From the NCBI GenBank assembly GCA_013334525.1, contig JAAXXK010000004.1, positions 19,629 to 83,628 of the forward strand: a stretch of 64,000 bases of DNA, given 5' to 3'. A program made the position numbers and the translations under genes. Within the stretch, counting starts at the first letter, position 1. Each line of letters opens with the position of its first letter. This document shows, piece after piece, positions 1 to 8,674 of the stretch. The notes beneath the pieces were generated by a model that was not told the DNA's origin, did no database searches, and saw only the letters and a list, made by a program, of their open reading frames with translations. This stretch comes from Chlorobiaceae bacterium (lineage in GTDB: Bacteria; Bacteroidota; Chlorobiia; Chlorobiales; Chlorobiaceae).

Positions 1-1
1 A

Positions 2-70
2 CCCTTTTGCAGCAGAGTGCCCGACGCAGTACATTACCTCATGGCCGACCTCTCCATCACCTTGACCTGA
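2..70 (+). CDS. possible 3' end of an upstream gene (partial)
   Basis: The reading frame from base 2 is open to a TGA at 68-70 and ends in DAVHYLMADLSITLT, which looks like an ordinary protein tail. A second frame, starting at base 1, is open to a TGA at 88-90 and would overlap the next start codon as ATGA. I cannot tell which of the two is the real upstream gene and I do not recognise the product. Confidence 0.3.
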   Translation, partial: PFCSRVPDAVHYLMADLSITLT

Positions 71-86
71 ACGAAAGCCTCAACCG

Positions 87-1196
87 ATGAACCCGATGAA
101 TACACCGAAGATCAACAAGATCGTCGTTCTCATGGTGGCGTTGCTGATCTCTGCGCTTTTTCTTGCCATGATCCGCCAGTTTTTCCTGACCATTCTTCTG
201 GCCGGGATTTTCGCCGGTCTCGAAATACCGCTTTTCAACCGTTTTCAGGCCATGCTTGGCGGTCGCAGAACCCTGAGCGCCGCGCTCACGCTCATAACCT
301 TTCTGCTCATCGTCTTGATTCCCCTTGCCGGGTTGCTGGTCATCGTGGCCGCACAGGCCGTATCGCTCAGCATTACGGCCATTCCCCTCATCCGCGAGCA
401 GCTCAGGACGCAGGAGGCCTTTCACAGCATGTTCACCAGGCTGCCTTTCTACCATGACCTTGAAGCCTACAGCGACCTGATCCTGCAGAAGGCCGGCGAG
501 CTTCTTGGAAAATTGGGCTCGGCGATGTTCGACACCTTTTCGGCCTTTACCTATACCGCGGTGTACGACATATTCCTGCTCTTCATTTTTCTCTATACCA
601 TGTTTTTTTTCCTGAAGGACGGCCAGGCATTCCTTGAACGCGTTCAATACTACCTGCCGCTTAACCAGAGCGACCAGAAACGCCTTCTCGGCAAGTTCCT
701 GTCGGTCACGCGGGCTACGCTCAAGGGGACGCTGGTGATCGGCATTGCGCAGGGAACTCTTGCAGGTGTTGCGTTTCAGGTGGCCGGAATCGATAACGCG
801 GTGTTCTGGGGGACCATCATGGCCATGTTGTCGATACTGCCCCTGATCGGTTCCGCCCTGGTATGGATACCGGCGATAGTCGTTCTTGCCCTTTCCGGTC
901 AATACATTCAGGCTATGGGGCTTCTTCTGTTCTGCAGTCTCATCGTCAGCCAGATCGACAACATCTTCAGGCCGATCCTGGTCGGGCGCGACACCCAGAT
1001 GCACGAGTTGTTCATCTTTTTCGGAACGCTTGGCGGCATAGGGATGTTCGGGGCTTTCGGATTCATCGTCGGGCCGGTTGTGGCCGCGCTGTTTGTTACG
1101 GTCTGGGATATTTACGGCGAGACCTTCAGGGATACCCTTATCGATATGAGGAGCGGAGGAGTGCCGGGCAAGGGGAGTTCGGAGGATGATGGTTAA
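87..1196 (+). CDS. AI-2E family transporter (PerM-like permease)
   Basis: A 369-residue polytopic inner-membrane protein with the layout of the AI-2E/PerM family. There are paired hydrophobic segments at the N-terminus (about residues 10-45 and 62-95), a more polar middle stretch (about 100-200), and a run of C-terminal helices (about 215-345). The C-terminal half includes the PILVGRDTQMHELFIFFGTLGGIG-type region usual in this family. Members are proposed exporters of small signals or ions, and the substrate here cannot be deduced. The start is the first ATG (MNPMNTPK); a second ATG three codons later is equally possible. The gene ends at a hairpin shared with the convergent ndk gene. Confidence 0.85.
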   Translation: MNPMNTPKINKIVVLMVALLISALFLAMIRQFFLTILLAGIFAGLEIPLFNRFQAMLGGRRTLSAALTLITFLLIVLIPLAGLLVIVAAQAVSLSITAIPLIREQLRTQEAFHSMFTRLPFYHDLEAYSDLILQKAGELLGKLGSAMFDTFSAFTYTAVYDIFLLFIFLYTMFFFLKDGQAFLERVQYYLPLNQSDQKRLLGKFLSVTRATLKGTLVIGIAQGTLAGVAFQVAGIDNAVFWGTIMAMLSILPLIGSALVWIPAIVVLALSGQYIQAMGLLLFCSLIVSQIDNIFRPILVGRDTQMHELFIFFGTLGGIGMFGAFGFIVGPVVAALFVTVWDIYGETFRDTLIDMRSGGVPGKGSSEDDG

Positions 1197-1198
1197 TG

Positions 1199-1231
1199 AA
1201 AAAGGCTACCGTTTCGGGTAGCCTTTTTCAT
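1199..1231. terminator. bidirectional terminator between the permease gene and ndk
   Basis: An AAAAGGCTACC arm, GTTTCG loop and GGTAGCCTTTT arm lie directly after the permease stop codon. The A-run on one side and T-run on the other let the hairpin serve both convergent genes. Confidence 0.85.
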
Positions 1232-1252
1232 TACTGGGATTTGATCGCTGGT

Positions 1253-1675
1253 TCAGTCGACCCTGACGACCTCTTCGGCGGCGAAGAAGAATGCGCCTTC
1301 GATGGCGGCGTTTTCTGCCGAGTCGGATCCGTGGACGATGTTCTCGCCCTTGCTGTCTGCAAAGAGCTGGCGGATGGTGCCTGCATCGGCCTGGGCCGGG
1401 TCGGTTGCGCCGATCAGAGTCCGGAAGTCTGCCACGGCATTCTCTTTTTCAAGAATCATGGGGACGCAGGGGCCTGATGACATGAAGTCGACCAGTTCGC
1501 CGTAGAACGGGCGCTCGCTGTGGACTGCATAAAATGCGCCGGCGGTCTGTTTGGTGAGGCGGGTTTTTTTCATGGCCACGATACGGAAACCGGCACGTTC
1601 GATTTTGTCGGTAACGGCGCCGATCAGCTGCTTGCGCACGCAGTCGGGCTTCAGGATGGTAAGTGTTCTTTCCAT
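1253..1675 (-). CDS. ndk: nucleoside diphosphate kinase
   Basis: Transfers the gamma phosphate of ATP to nucleoside diphosphates through a phosphohistidine, balancing the NTP and dNTP pools in the cytosol. The start chosen gives 140 residues, the usual family length, beginning [11 protein letters not shown]. An upstream in-frame ATG would add 17 residues with no family counterpart. Visible landmarks are the TLTILKPD strand, the F-Y-G-L-x-x-F-M-x-S-G segment around residues 57-68, and the active-site motif NIVHGSDS with the phosphorylated His at about residue 115. It is a monocistronic housekeeping gene, convergent with the permease gene. Confidence 0.97.
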   Translation of the reverse strand: MERTLTILKPDCVRKQLIGAVTDKIERAGFRIVAMKKTRLTKQTAGAFYAVHSERPFYGELVDFMSSGPCVPMILEKENAVADFRTLIGATDPAQADAGTIRQLFADSKGENIVHGSDSAENAAIEGAFFFAAEEVVRVD

Positions 1676-1807
1676 TGAGAGGTTCATTTGCGTTTTCGGA
1701 AAACTGGTCGGTGCGAAGATACGCAAACTCCCCCTATTATGGAAGCGTCACCGAGATTAGGGCCACCATGAGTTTTCCGGAGCCGGGACGTTGCGTTGTT
1801 GAGCGGT

Positions 1808-3160
1808 TCAGCCGGCCTGGTTGCCCCTGCTCATTTTCGCGGCCTCCTGCTCGTTCAGCTCGACCAGTATCCTTGCGACCCGCTGCCCGTCCATCTTGAT
1901 GACCTTGAACACGATATCCTGCCATTTGAGAAGGTCGGAAACTGCCGGCACCTGGCCGAGCCTGTCCATCATGAAGCCCCCCATGGTCTCATAGTGCGGT
2001 TCCTCGTCACCGAGAAAGGACTCCTGGTTGAGGTTGAAGCCTGAGACGAACTCGTCAACCGGCAACATGCCGTCAACAATCCAGGTGCGCTGGCTTCTCC
2101 TGACAATTTTCCGGTTGACCTCCAGATCGTCTGCCGGTACGTCGCCGACAATGCTTTCAAGCACGTCGGTGAGGGTGATCGCCCCCTGCACCGAGCCGTG
2201 CTCGTCGATGACCAGGGCGAGATGGGCCCTGTTTTTTTTGAACACCTCAAGTACCTGGAAGGCCGGAATCGATTCCGGTACGAACAGTGGTACCTTCATG
2301 GACTCCCTTATGGCGCTGCCGATGCTTCCCGGCCTGGAGAGCTGAAGGTTTACCAGGTCGAGCGCGCGCACCACTCCGAGCAGGTTGTCGAGGCCACCTT
2401 CGGCGACAGGGAATCGTGAGCGGCCGCTGGCCTTGATGCGGGCGATCAGCTCTTCATCAGATTTTTCAAGGTCGAGCCATTCGATTTCGTTGCGCGGGGT
2501 CATGATGGCGCTGGCCCGCTTGTCGCTCATACGGAAAATTCTCGAGATCATCTCATACTCGACAGATTCGAAAACCCCCTTCTTGGCTCCCTGCTTGATC
2601 ATGAGCATCACATCCTCATCGCTGACCAGCGGCTTTTCGGCCGCGTCGATACCGAGCGCCTTGAGGACGATGTTCGTTGAGCCGTTGATCAGGTTTACAG
2701 CCGGGGAGCTGAGCCTGGAGAACAGATCAATAAATGCGGCAATCCGGAGGGCGACCGATTCGGGATGCCTGAACGCGATTTTTTTTGGAACCAGCTCTCC
2801 GATCACCAGTGACAGATAGGTGACCGAAACGACCACGACAGCAAGGGCGATTTGGTTGCCGAAGGGTTTGAGCGGGGGGATGTTGTTGAACAGGGTCGCG
2901 ACACGAGCCGAAAAGACCAGGCCGCTGTATGCGCCGTTGAAGGTGCTGATCAGGGTGATGCCGATCTGTATGGACGAAAGGAATTTCCCTGGATTGTCGA
3001 GCAGCTCAAGCACCACTCCTGCCGATGGATAGCCAGCCTCCAGCAACTCGCGGAGTCGCGTGGGTCTTGATGAGATAATGGCAAATTCCGCAAGAGAGAA
3101 GACTCCGTTGGCAAGAACAAGGAGAAGTATGATAAGTGTTGCTGTACTGTCGGGATTCAT
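1808..3160 (-). CDS. CNNM/CorC-type hemolysin-family membrane protein with CBS pair
   Basis: A 450-residue inner-membrane protein of the CNNM (DUF21) / CBS / CorC_HlyC family, linked in other bacteria to magnesium or cobalt efflux and long misnamed hemolysin. The N-terminal DUF21 block (about residues 1-185) holds the motif LANGVFSLAEFAIISSRPTRL and further hydrophobic helices. A tandem CBS pair follows (about 205-335, including SIPAFQVLEVFKKNRAHLALVIDEHGSVQGAITLTDVLE), then a CorC_HlyC domain ending near residue 440. The internal ATG at 3158-3160 is chosen because the family starts just before the first helix. A GTG at 3269-3271 would add 37 residues and cannot be excluded. The gene is divergent from the lipoprotein gene that follows. 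Confidence 0.9.
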   Translation of the reverse strand: MNPDSTATLIILLLVLANGVFSLAEFAIISSRPTRLRELLEAGYPSAGVVLELLDNPGKFLSSIQIGITLISTFNGAYSGLVFSARVATLFNNIPPLKPFGNQIALAVVVVSVTYLSLVIGELVPKKIAFRHPESVALRIAAFIDLFSRLSSPAVNLINGSTNIVLKALGIDAAEKPLVSDEDVMLMIKQGAKKGVFESVEYEMISRIFRMSDKRASAIMTPRNEIEWLDLEKSDEELIARIKASGRSRFPVAEGGLDNLLGVVRALDLVNLQLSRPGSIGSAIRESMKVPLFVPESIPAFQVLEVFKKNRAHLALVIDEHGSVQGAITLTDVLESIVGDVPADDLEVNRKIVRRSQRTWIVDGMLPVDEFVSGFNLNQESFLGDEEPHYETMGGFMMDRLGQVPAVSDLLKWQDIVFKVIKMDGQRVARILVELNEQEAAKMSRGNQAG

Positions 3161-3398
3161 ACGTAAAATGGTACGGGCCAGTTGTTTTGGGTTTGGTGCC
3201 CCGTGAAACGCAAATTGCGTCAAGATACCTAAATAAAACAGAATAACCGGAATATAGTCCTGAACGTTCACAGTAATGGAACGGTTATTGCTTGATGCAT
3301 AAGCCGTTCAAAGGGCAAAAACCGTCCGCTGTCTTGCCGAAAGCGGTTTTTATATGTAAATAGCACTACACAAAAGCCAAACACAGTCCCGGTTTGCC

Positions 3399-5471
3399 AT
3401 GAAACATATCCGAGTACTGAATTACCTCCTTGTTATTACCGCCTGCGTTCCCCTTCTGCTCTGTTCGTGCAGGCCGAAGGATGGTGCGGATCCTGCGGCT
3501 CTCTACGATGAGGCTGCCCGTTTTTACCGTCAGAAGAAATATTCCGCCGCACTTGACAACTATAACAAGGCGCTGGCTGTCGATACCCTGAAAGGATTCG
3601 CTCCCCGGGCTGTCGATGCGCTTTACCGGAAGAGTGGGATCGAGTTCCTCACCGGCGAGTACAGCGAGGCGTTCAATACCTTCGCGCTCCTGGAAAAGCA
3701 CGCCGGCCAGGGGCTCCCTGATTCCCTGCATACCGACATGGTGCTCAACCGCTCAAGGATGTATACCGAACTAGGCTTTTTCAGTAAAGCGGCATCGGTC
3801 ATGGTTTCGCTCAGGAAACCTGACTCATGGCAGCTCATGGATCAGGCCGATTTGTGGTTGAAGGGAAGGGAGTTCCGACAGGCTGCGCAAATATACGGCC
3901 AGATGGCTGTCGCCGAAGATCCTGCGATCAGGATCGTGGCTCTTTCCGGCCTTCTTGACTGTTCGATTGCCAGCCCCGAACTTGGACTCGATCCTCCCGA
4001 AAGATATGCAGGCAAGATCGCCGCCATTTCAGGCAGGGTCATGAAGATGGAGGCTCCTCCGGAGTTGAGGATCAAGGCGCTGCGTATTGCTGCCAGAAGT
4101 CTCGAACAGCTCGAAAAGGAGCGCCCGAACGCCAGCTTTCTTCTTTTCAGGGCGCTCGCCATCGCGCAGCAGGCCAACCTGCCGAGGCTGGTCCAGATCC
4201 TTCAGTTCGAGTCAAACGCCATCATTGTCCAGAAGCCGGACGCATATCGCGGCGTGATCGAATACTACGGACAGAAGAATATGCCGTATGCCAGGGTGGC
4301 AGCGCTCTACATGCTTGGCAGATGCCCCGGGCTCACCGACGCTGAACGGATCGACGCGCTGAAAAGCGGCCTTGCGGCTTGTCAGTATTACGGTATTCCC
4401 GCTACGGCGACCAGTTATGTAAGGATGGAGAAAGAGGCGGCTAACCAGCTGAACGACCTTTTGATTGCCGGAGGCCGATACTTCGAACTGTTCGAGGTCA
4501 GCGAGCAGGAGCGGCTCCTTGAACTGCAGCGCGATCTGCAGGCAAATATTTCCGGTTTCCAGTTACCCGCCGGCCACCAGGTTCTCCAGAACGAGATCAT
4601 CGAATTGACCAGGGAGATCTCCGGCCTGTTGCAGCGAAAAATCACCATGACCGAGGAGGGGAGCGGGTTCGAGCTTGCCGCACCCGCCGATATTGCGATC
4701 AGGAAAAAAAGGGGGCGCCTGATAGAGTTGGTCGCAGAGGCTGCAAAAATCGACAATACGGTAACATCGAGGCTCCAGCCAGCTCCCGTTACCCTGAGGA
4801 CCGTCCAGAAGAGCCTTCGTCCCGACCAGGCGCTGGTCAAGATGTTTGTCAGGGACAGTCTTTCAATGGGGATGCTGATCAGCAACAGGGAGGTGCAGAT
4901 CGTTACCTCACGGGTACCCGGTGCCCAGGTTCGGGAGCAACTCGCATCATTCCGGAAAACGCTCTCCACCGCAGGGCCTGATCCCTCTTCAACCCTGGTG
5001 GGCGACCCCCAGCGCCTGTGGCTGACCGACGCGCTTCTGCAGTCGATGAACGAACGCCTGTCGGGATACCGGCACCTTATTTTCGTGGATGATCAGCCGG
5101 CGCCTTTCCATCTGCTCGGCCGTGACCGGATGCTCGGACGGGACAAACAGATATCGTTTATTGTTTCATCGAACGAGGTTGTCGTTTATGCAGGGGTTCA
5201 GCCTGCAAAAGGCCAGGTGCCGGGGATCGCGTTTTTCGATGCCGCAAATTCCGGACAGGCCGAAATCTACAAGATGTTCCATCCTGCAGACCGGGTGTTT
5301 TTGCTATGGAAACCCATGTCAGGACAGGAGATCGGTGAGTTGAAAACGGCAATGGCCGGCGCGTTCAAAAGCGATGCTTCCGGTTCAGGGTTCAACAAGA
5401 TTCTCTTCCCGGGTACCGGCAATTCACCGAATGGCGGCTGGTTCTGGGTCAGCGTTTACGGCATGGATTGA
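3399..5471 (+). CDS. TPR lipoprotein with degenerate CHAT-like C-terminal domain
   Basis: A 690-residue exported lipoprotein. The N-terminal signal (VLNYLLVITACVPLLLCSC) ends in a lipobox with the acylated Cys at about residue 24. Residues 30-200 read as TPR-like helices (ALYDEAARFYRQKKYSAALDNYNKAL is a good TPR). Residues 370-450 are charged and helical. Residues about 465-600 resemble the front of a CHAT protease domain (LTDALLQSMNERL..YRHLIFVDD..PFHLLG....ISFIVSSNEVV). The catalytic His and Cys expected further on are not visible, so I infer an inactive relative. No operon partner is obvious. It might act as a periplasm-facing scaffold, but the function is unknown. Confidence 0.75.
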   Translation: MKHIRVLNYLLVITACVPLLLCSCRPKDGADPAALYDEAARFYRQKKYSAALDNYNKALAVDTLKGFAPRAVDALYRKSGIEFLTGEYSEAFNTFALLEKHAGQGLPDSLHTDMVLNRSRMYTELGFFSKAASVMVSLRKPDSWQLMDQADLWLKGREFRQAAQIYGQMAVAEDPAIRIVALSGLLDCSIASPELGLDPPERYAGKIAAISGRVMKMEAPPELRIKALRIAARSLEQLEKERPNASFLLFRALAIAQQANLPRLVQILQFESNAIIVQKPDAYRGVIEYYGQKNMPYARVAALYMLGRCPGLTDAERIDALKSGLAACQYYGIPATATSYVRMEKEAANQLNDLLIAGGRYFELFEVSEQERLLELQRDLQANISGFQLPAGHQVLQNEIIELTREISGLLQRKITMTEEGSGFELAAPADIAIRKKRGRLIELVAEAAKIDNTVTSRLQPAPVTLRTVQKSLRPDQALVKMFVRDSLSMGMLISNREVQIVTSRVPGAQVREQLASFRKTLSTAGPDPSSTLVGDPQRLWLTDALLQSMNERLSGYRHLIFVDDQPAPFHLLGRDRMLGRDKQISFIVSSNEVVVYAGVQPAKGQVPGIAFFDAANSGQAEIYKMFHPADRVFLLWKPMSGQEIGELKTAMAGAFKSDASGSGFNKILFPGTGNSPNGGWFWVSVYGMD

Positions 5472-5610
5472 TTGACCGTTGTTTTTTTGTTGGAGACAGG
5501 GACCTCATGTGACGTATTTTGTCTTGTATTATTGCGATGGATGTTTGTTTTTCGTAAAATCGAGGTAACGTCTTTTGGCGGTTTTTTTTACAATAATCTG
5601 ATCATCTCCC

Positions 5611-6036
5611 ATGGCGGACGAGATACTTGCCGGAGGTTCTCTCGAACAGCTCGTACGGGCGTTGAAAAACGCACGGGTGCAAAGGAGTCTGTCGATCGAC
5701 GAAATTGGCCGGCTGGTCAAGATTCGCAGCAGTTATATTGAAAAACTTGAAGAGGGTGATTTCTCCTTTCTTCCCCCGCTGTATGTTTTTTCATACATCA
5801 GAAAATACGCCGATGAACTGGGTATCGGCAATGAAACCCAATTCAGGCAGTGCCGCCAGGAGCTTGGAATTCCCCTTGCCAATTATTCGGTTAAACCTTC
5901 ACCACCAACCATGCCTTCAGCTGCCGGCGATTCCGTGCCGCAAGCCGCAAGGTCGTGGCGCAAAGTGCTGGTCATTGCCGCAGCGCTCCTCATTACCATT
6001 CTCGGCATGGCGGCTTTTTTCCTCATCCGTCACTGA
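5611..6036 (+). CDS. short RodZ-like HTH protein with C-terminal membrane anchor
   Basis: A 141-residue protein with an HTH_25/RodZ-type helix-turn-helix at about residues 10-75 (LVRALKNARVQRSLSIDEIGRLVKIRSSYIEKLEEGDF, then LPPLYVFSYIRKYADELGI). A proline/serine-rich linker follows, with one transmembrane helix at about 115-138 and then the end of the protein. Full RodZ proteins bind MreB through the same N-terminal HTH and continue into a periplasmic DUF4115 domain, which is absent here. I infer a cytoplasmic, membrane-tethered cell-shape or regulatory factor. The start MADEILAGG follows a weakly purine-rich leader. Confidence 0.8.
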   Translation: MADEILAGGSLEQLVRALKNARVQRSLSIDEIGRLVKIRSSYIEKLEEGDFSFLPPLYVFSYIRKYADELGIGNETQFRQCRQELGIPLANYSVKPSPPTMPSAAGDSVPQAARSWRKVLVIAAALLITILGMAAFFLIRH

Positions 6037-6307
6037 ATCGCATTTCCACAGACTTTTCCAGCTCAACATAGTTGTACAGGCTCTGCCCAAAGCCTTAGTG
6101 AATATCCCTGCCCGCCGTTTCCCGTATAATTTTACGATCAGAAAGTCTGCTTTCGATGCAGCCGCGTTTGTTTTTTATACTAAATAAGACTACTTTAGTC
6201 CCTAATCGGATTTGGCGGGAACGCATCTTTCGCCATCGTTGTTGATCTTGAATAACCTTATATTTATCTCGCTTGCGGCAAGATTCACCGAAATTCATAA
6301 ATCTATT

Positions 6308-7510
6308 ATGTCATTAAGGCAGATATACTTCGACAATAACGCCACAACTCCTCTTCACCCGGAAGTGAAGAAAGAGATGATTGCGGCGATGGAGATGTTC
6401 GGCAACCCGTCCAGCATGCATGCGTTCGGCCGCGAGGCAAGGGCCAACGTGGAAGATGCCCGCCGTCGTGTGGCCGGCTTCATGGGAGCAGATGAGAGCG
6501 AAATTGTTTTCACCGGCAGCGGTTCGGAAGCGAACAACACGGTACTCTCCCTGTTTGTGTGCGGTTCGAGCCAGTGTATCCCTGGCATGAGCCCGACCAT
6601 TATTACCAGCAAGATCGAACATCCATGCGTCCTTGAGACCTCACAGTGCCTGACGCACAGGGGCGTCAAGGTCAAGTTCCTCGATGTCGACCGATACGGT
6701 AAAGTCGATCTGCAGCAGTTGGAAGAGATGTTGTCGGAGGGTGGTGTCGGCCTGGTTTCGGTCATGATGGCAAACAACGAGATCGGCACGTTGCAGGATA
6801 TTTCAGCAATCAGCCGTATCGCCCGTCAGTACGGGGCATACACGCACACCGACGCGGTGCAGGCATTCGGCAAGGTTCCGGTGGACGTAAACGAACTGGG
6901 AGTTGATTTCCTGACGATTTCAGGCCACAAGATTTATGGCCCGAAGGGCATCGGAGCGCTTTATGTCCGCAAGGGCATACCCTACTGCCCCTTCATCAGG
7001 GGCGGCCATCAGGAGCGGGGAAGAAGGGCCGGTACGGAAAATACGCTCGGCATTCTCGGCCTTGCCATGGCCGTAGATATGCGGACCGCCGAGATGGCGC
7101 AGGAAGAGGTCCGTCTTCAGGGACTCAAGGATATGCTTCGCAGGGGAATTGAGGAGAGTATCGACGATGCGCTGTTCAACGGCCACCCTGTCGACTCCCT
7201 GCCCAATACGCTCAACGTATCGTTTCCCGGTGCCGAGGGGGAATCGATACTTCTTTACCTCGATTTGGCAGGCATCGCCGTTTCGACAGGATCGGCCTGC
7301 GCTTCCGGTTCGCTCGACCCGTCCCACGTGCTGCTTGCAACCGGTGTCGATGCCGAGCGTGCGCACGGCTCCATCAGGATCAGCCTTGGTCGTCACAACA
7401 CCGTCGAGGAGGTCGAGTATCTGCTCGAAGTCCTTCCGGGAATCATCAGTCGTATCAGAAACATGTCAACAGCTTATATAAAAGGAGGAATTCATGCTGC
7501 AGCCAGGTGA
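6308..7510 (+). CDS. nifS: cysteine desulfurase NifS
   Basis: A PLP-dependent enzyme that removes sulfur from cysteine as an enzyme-bound persulfide for Fe-S cluster assembly. The 400-residue product begins MSLRQIYFDNNATTPLHPEV, a classic family start; an in-frame ATG 96 bases upstream would add an unrelated extension. Landmarks are HTDAVQAFGKVPVD (PLP contact), the Schiff-base lysine in TISGHKIYGPKG (Lys208), RGGHQERGRRAGTEN, and the catalytic loop STGSACASGSLDPSH with Cys331. The 3' end overlaps nifU by 17 bases, so the two are a transcriptional unit. I do not see nitrogenase genes in the window, so this pair is probably the general cluster-assembly system, consistent with heavy Fe-S demand in green sulfur bacteria. 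Confidence 0.95.
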   Translation: MSLRQIYFDNNATTPLHPEVKKEMIAAMEMFGNPSSMHAFGREARANVEDARRRVAGFMGADESEIVFTGSGSEANNTVLSLFVCGSSQCIPGMSPTIITSKIEHPCVLETSQCLTHRGVKVKFLDVDRYGKVDLQQLEEMLSEGGVGLVSVMMANNEIGTLQDISAISRIARQYGAYTHTDAVQAFGKVPVDVNELGVDFLTISGHKIYGPKGIGALYVRKGIPYCPFIRGGHQERGRRAGTENTLGILGLAMAVDMRTAEMAQEEVRLQGLKDMLRRGIEESIDDALFNGHPVDSLPNTLNVSFPGAEGESILLYLDLAGIAVSTGSACASGSLDPSHVLLATGVDAERAHGSIRISLGRHNTVEEVEYLLEVLPGIISRIRNMSTAYIKGGIHAAAR

Positions 7511-8105
7511 ATGGGCATATACAGACAAACTCAAGGAGCATTTCGAGAGCCCGAAGAATATCATGCAGGGCAACAGCCCCGACGATTTTGACGGCGTCGG
7601 TATGGAGGGAAACCTCCAGTGCGGTGACCAGATGCTTGTGGCCATCATGGTTGACAAGGATAAAGAGGTGATCAGCGACTGCAAGTGGAAAACCTACGGT
7701 TGTGCGAGCGCCATTGCCAGCACATCGATCCTGTCCGAAATGGTCAAGGGCATGACGCTCGACCAGGCGTTCAACGTATCCCCGAAAGATGTCGCCAGGG
7801 AACTCGGTGGCCTGCCGGACAACAAGATCCATTGCTCGGTGCTCGGCGACAAGGCATTGCGTTCGGCGATCAACAACTACTATGTCCGCAACGGCATGGA
7901 GGACCGCGTCAAGAAAGAGCAGGTCAAGATCGTCTGTCAGTGCATGAACGTTACCGACCACGATATCGAGGATGCCGTTCTCGAAGGAGCACGGACCTAC
8001 TACGAACTCCAGGAGCGGACAAAGCTCGGTACCGTATGCGGTCAGTGCAAGGATGAGGCGGAATCACTGGTCAATAAATTCAAGCATATCCATTTCGGTC
8101 TCTGA
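7494..8105 (+). CDS. nifU: NifU-type Fe-S scaffold lacking the C-terminal Nfu domain
   Basis: A scaffold on which NifS-derived sulfur and iron form transient clusters. Residues 8-130 are the IscU-like domain with conserved Cys43 (GNLQCGDQM), Cys70 (YGCASAIAS) and Cys114 (KIHCSVLG). Residues 145-200 are a BFD-like [2Fe-2S] domain with Cys148, Cys150, Cys182 and Cys185 (IVCQCMN ... GTVCGQC). The Nfu-type C-terminal domain (CxxC) of classical nitrogen-fixation NifU is missing, giving 203 residues instead of roughly 300. The start is fixed by a strong Shine-Dalgarno, AAAGGAGG, a few bases upstream inside the end of nifS. Translational coupling to nifS is likely. Confidence 0.95.
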   Translation: MLQPGEWAYTDKLKEHFESPKNIMQGNSPDDFDGVGMEGNLQCGDQMLVAIMVDKDKEVISDCKWKTYGCASAIASTSILSEMVKGMTLDQAFNVSPKDVARELGGLPDNKIHCSVLGDKALRSAINNYYVRNGMEDRVKKEQVKIVCQCMNVTDHDIEDAVLEGARTYYELQERTKLGTVCGQCKDEAESLVNKFKHIHFGL

Positions 8106-8203
8106 AGAAAGCGGATCGCATATGAAGACGGTCATTCAACCCGGGAGGCCATCTGGCCTTCCATTTATTGTGCGGGCCGCTTTGCGGTCTGCGTGATGTA
8201 GCC

Positions 8204-8650
8204 ATGAACGGAGTCGCAAGGCAACGCATGGTTTTTTTTTCGGTTCTCTACCTGGGTGCCTTCCTTCTCAATTTTTTGTGGGAATCTGGCCAGGGTATAC
8301 TGTACACGGCCCACAATGATATGGCCGCAAGGGAGTATGTGCCGATGATGGTGCAGATGGCACTGCTCGATGCCCTATCGATAAACGGGCTCTACCTTTT
8401 TACTTCGGTCTGTACCCGATCGCTCCTGTGGCGGATGGACGGCAGGAATCTCTTCCTGTTTTGCCTTTCAGGGACGCTTTCAGCCTGGGTGGTCGAATAC
8501 GCTTCGGTCAACCTTTTCCACGCATGGTCCTACACCCCGGCTATGCCCATGCTTTTCATGGTGGGCCTCTTCCCGCTGCTTCAACTGGTCATCACCGGAG
8601 TGCCGGCTGTATTTATGGCTCACGCTTCGGCAGGACTCTCAAACGCATAA
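8204..8650 (+). CDS. hypothetical polytopic membrane protein
   Basis: A 148-residue protein with about four hydrophobic helices (VFFSVLYLGAFLLNFLWES, LDALSINGLYLFTSVC, FLFCLSGTLSAWVVEYASV, MLFMVGLFPLLQLVITGVPAVFMA). I do not recognise the family. The start MNGVARQRM at 8204 is preferred over an in-frame alternative start 36 bases upstream because the extra 12 residues look non-coding. It sits between nifU and miaB on the same strand, 24 bases before miaB, so it could be co-transcribed with miaB. The HAWSYTP and LNFLWES motifs may be family signatures. Confidence 0.7.
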   Translation: MNGVARQRMVFFSVLYLGAFLLNFLWESGQGILYTAHNDMAAREYVPMMVQMALLDALSINGLYLFTSVCTRSLLWRMDGRNLFLFCLSGTLSAWVVEYASVNLFHAWSYTPAMPMLFMVGLFPLLQLVITGVPAVFMAHASAGLSNA

Positions 8651-8674
8651 TTCCGGATTCTCCAACCTCACTGC

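Noticed and set aside
57-1004. Long minus-strand open frame opposite the AI-2E permease gene
   Set aside because: Highly charged, His/Gln-rich, no domain; a typical antisense shadow of a hydrophobic-protein gene.
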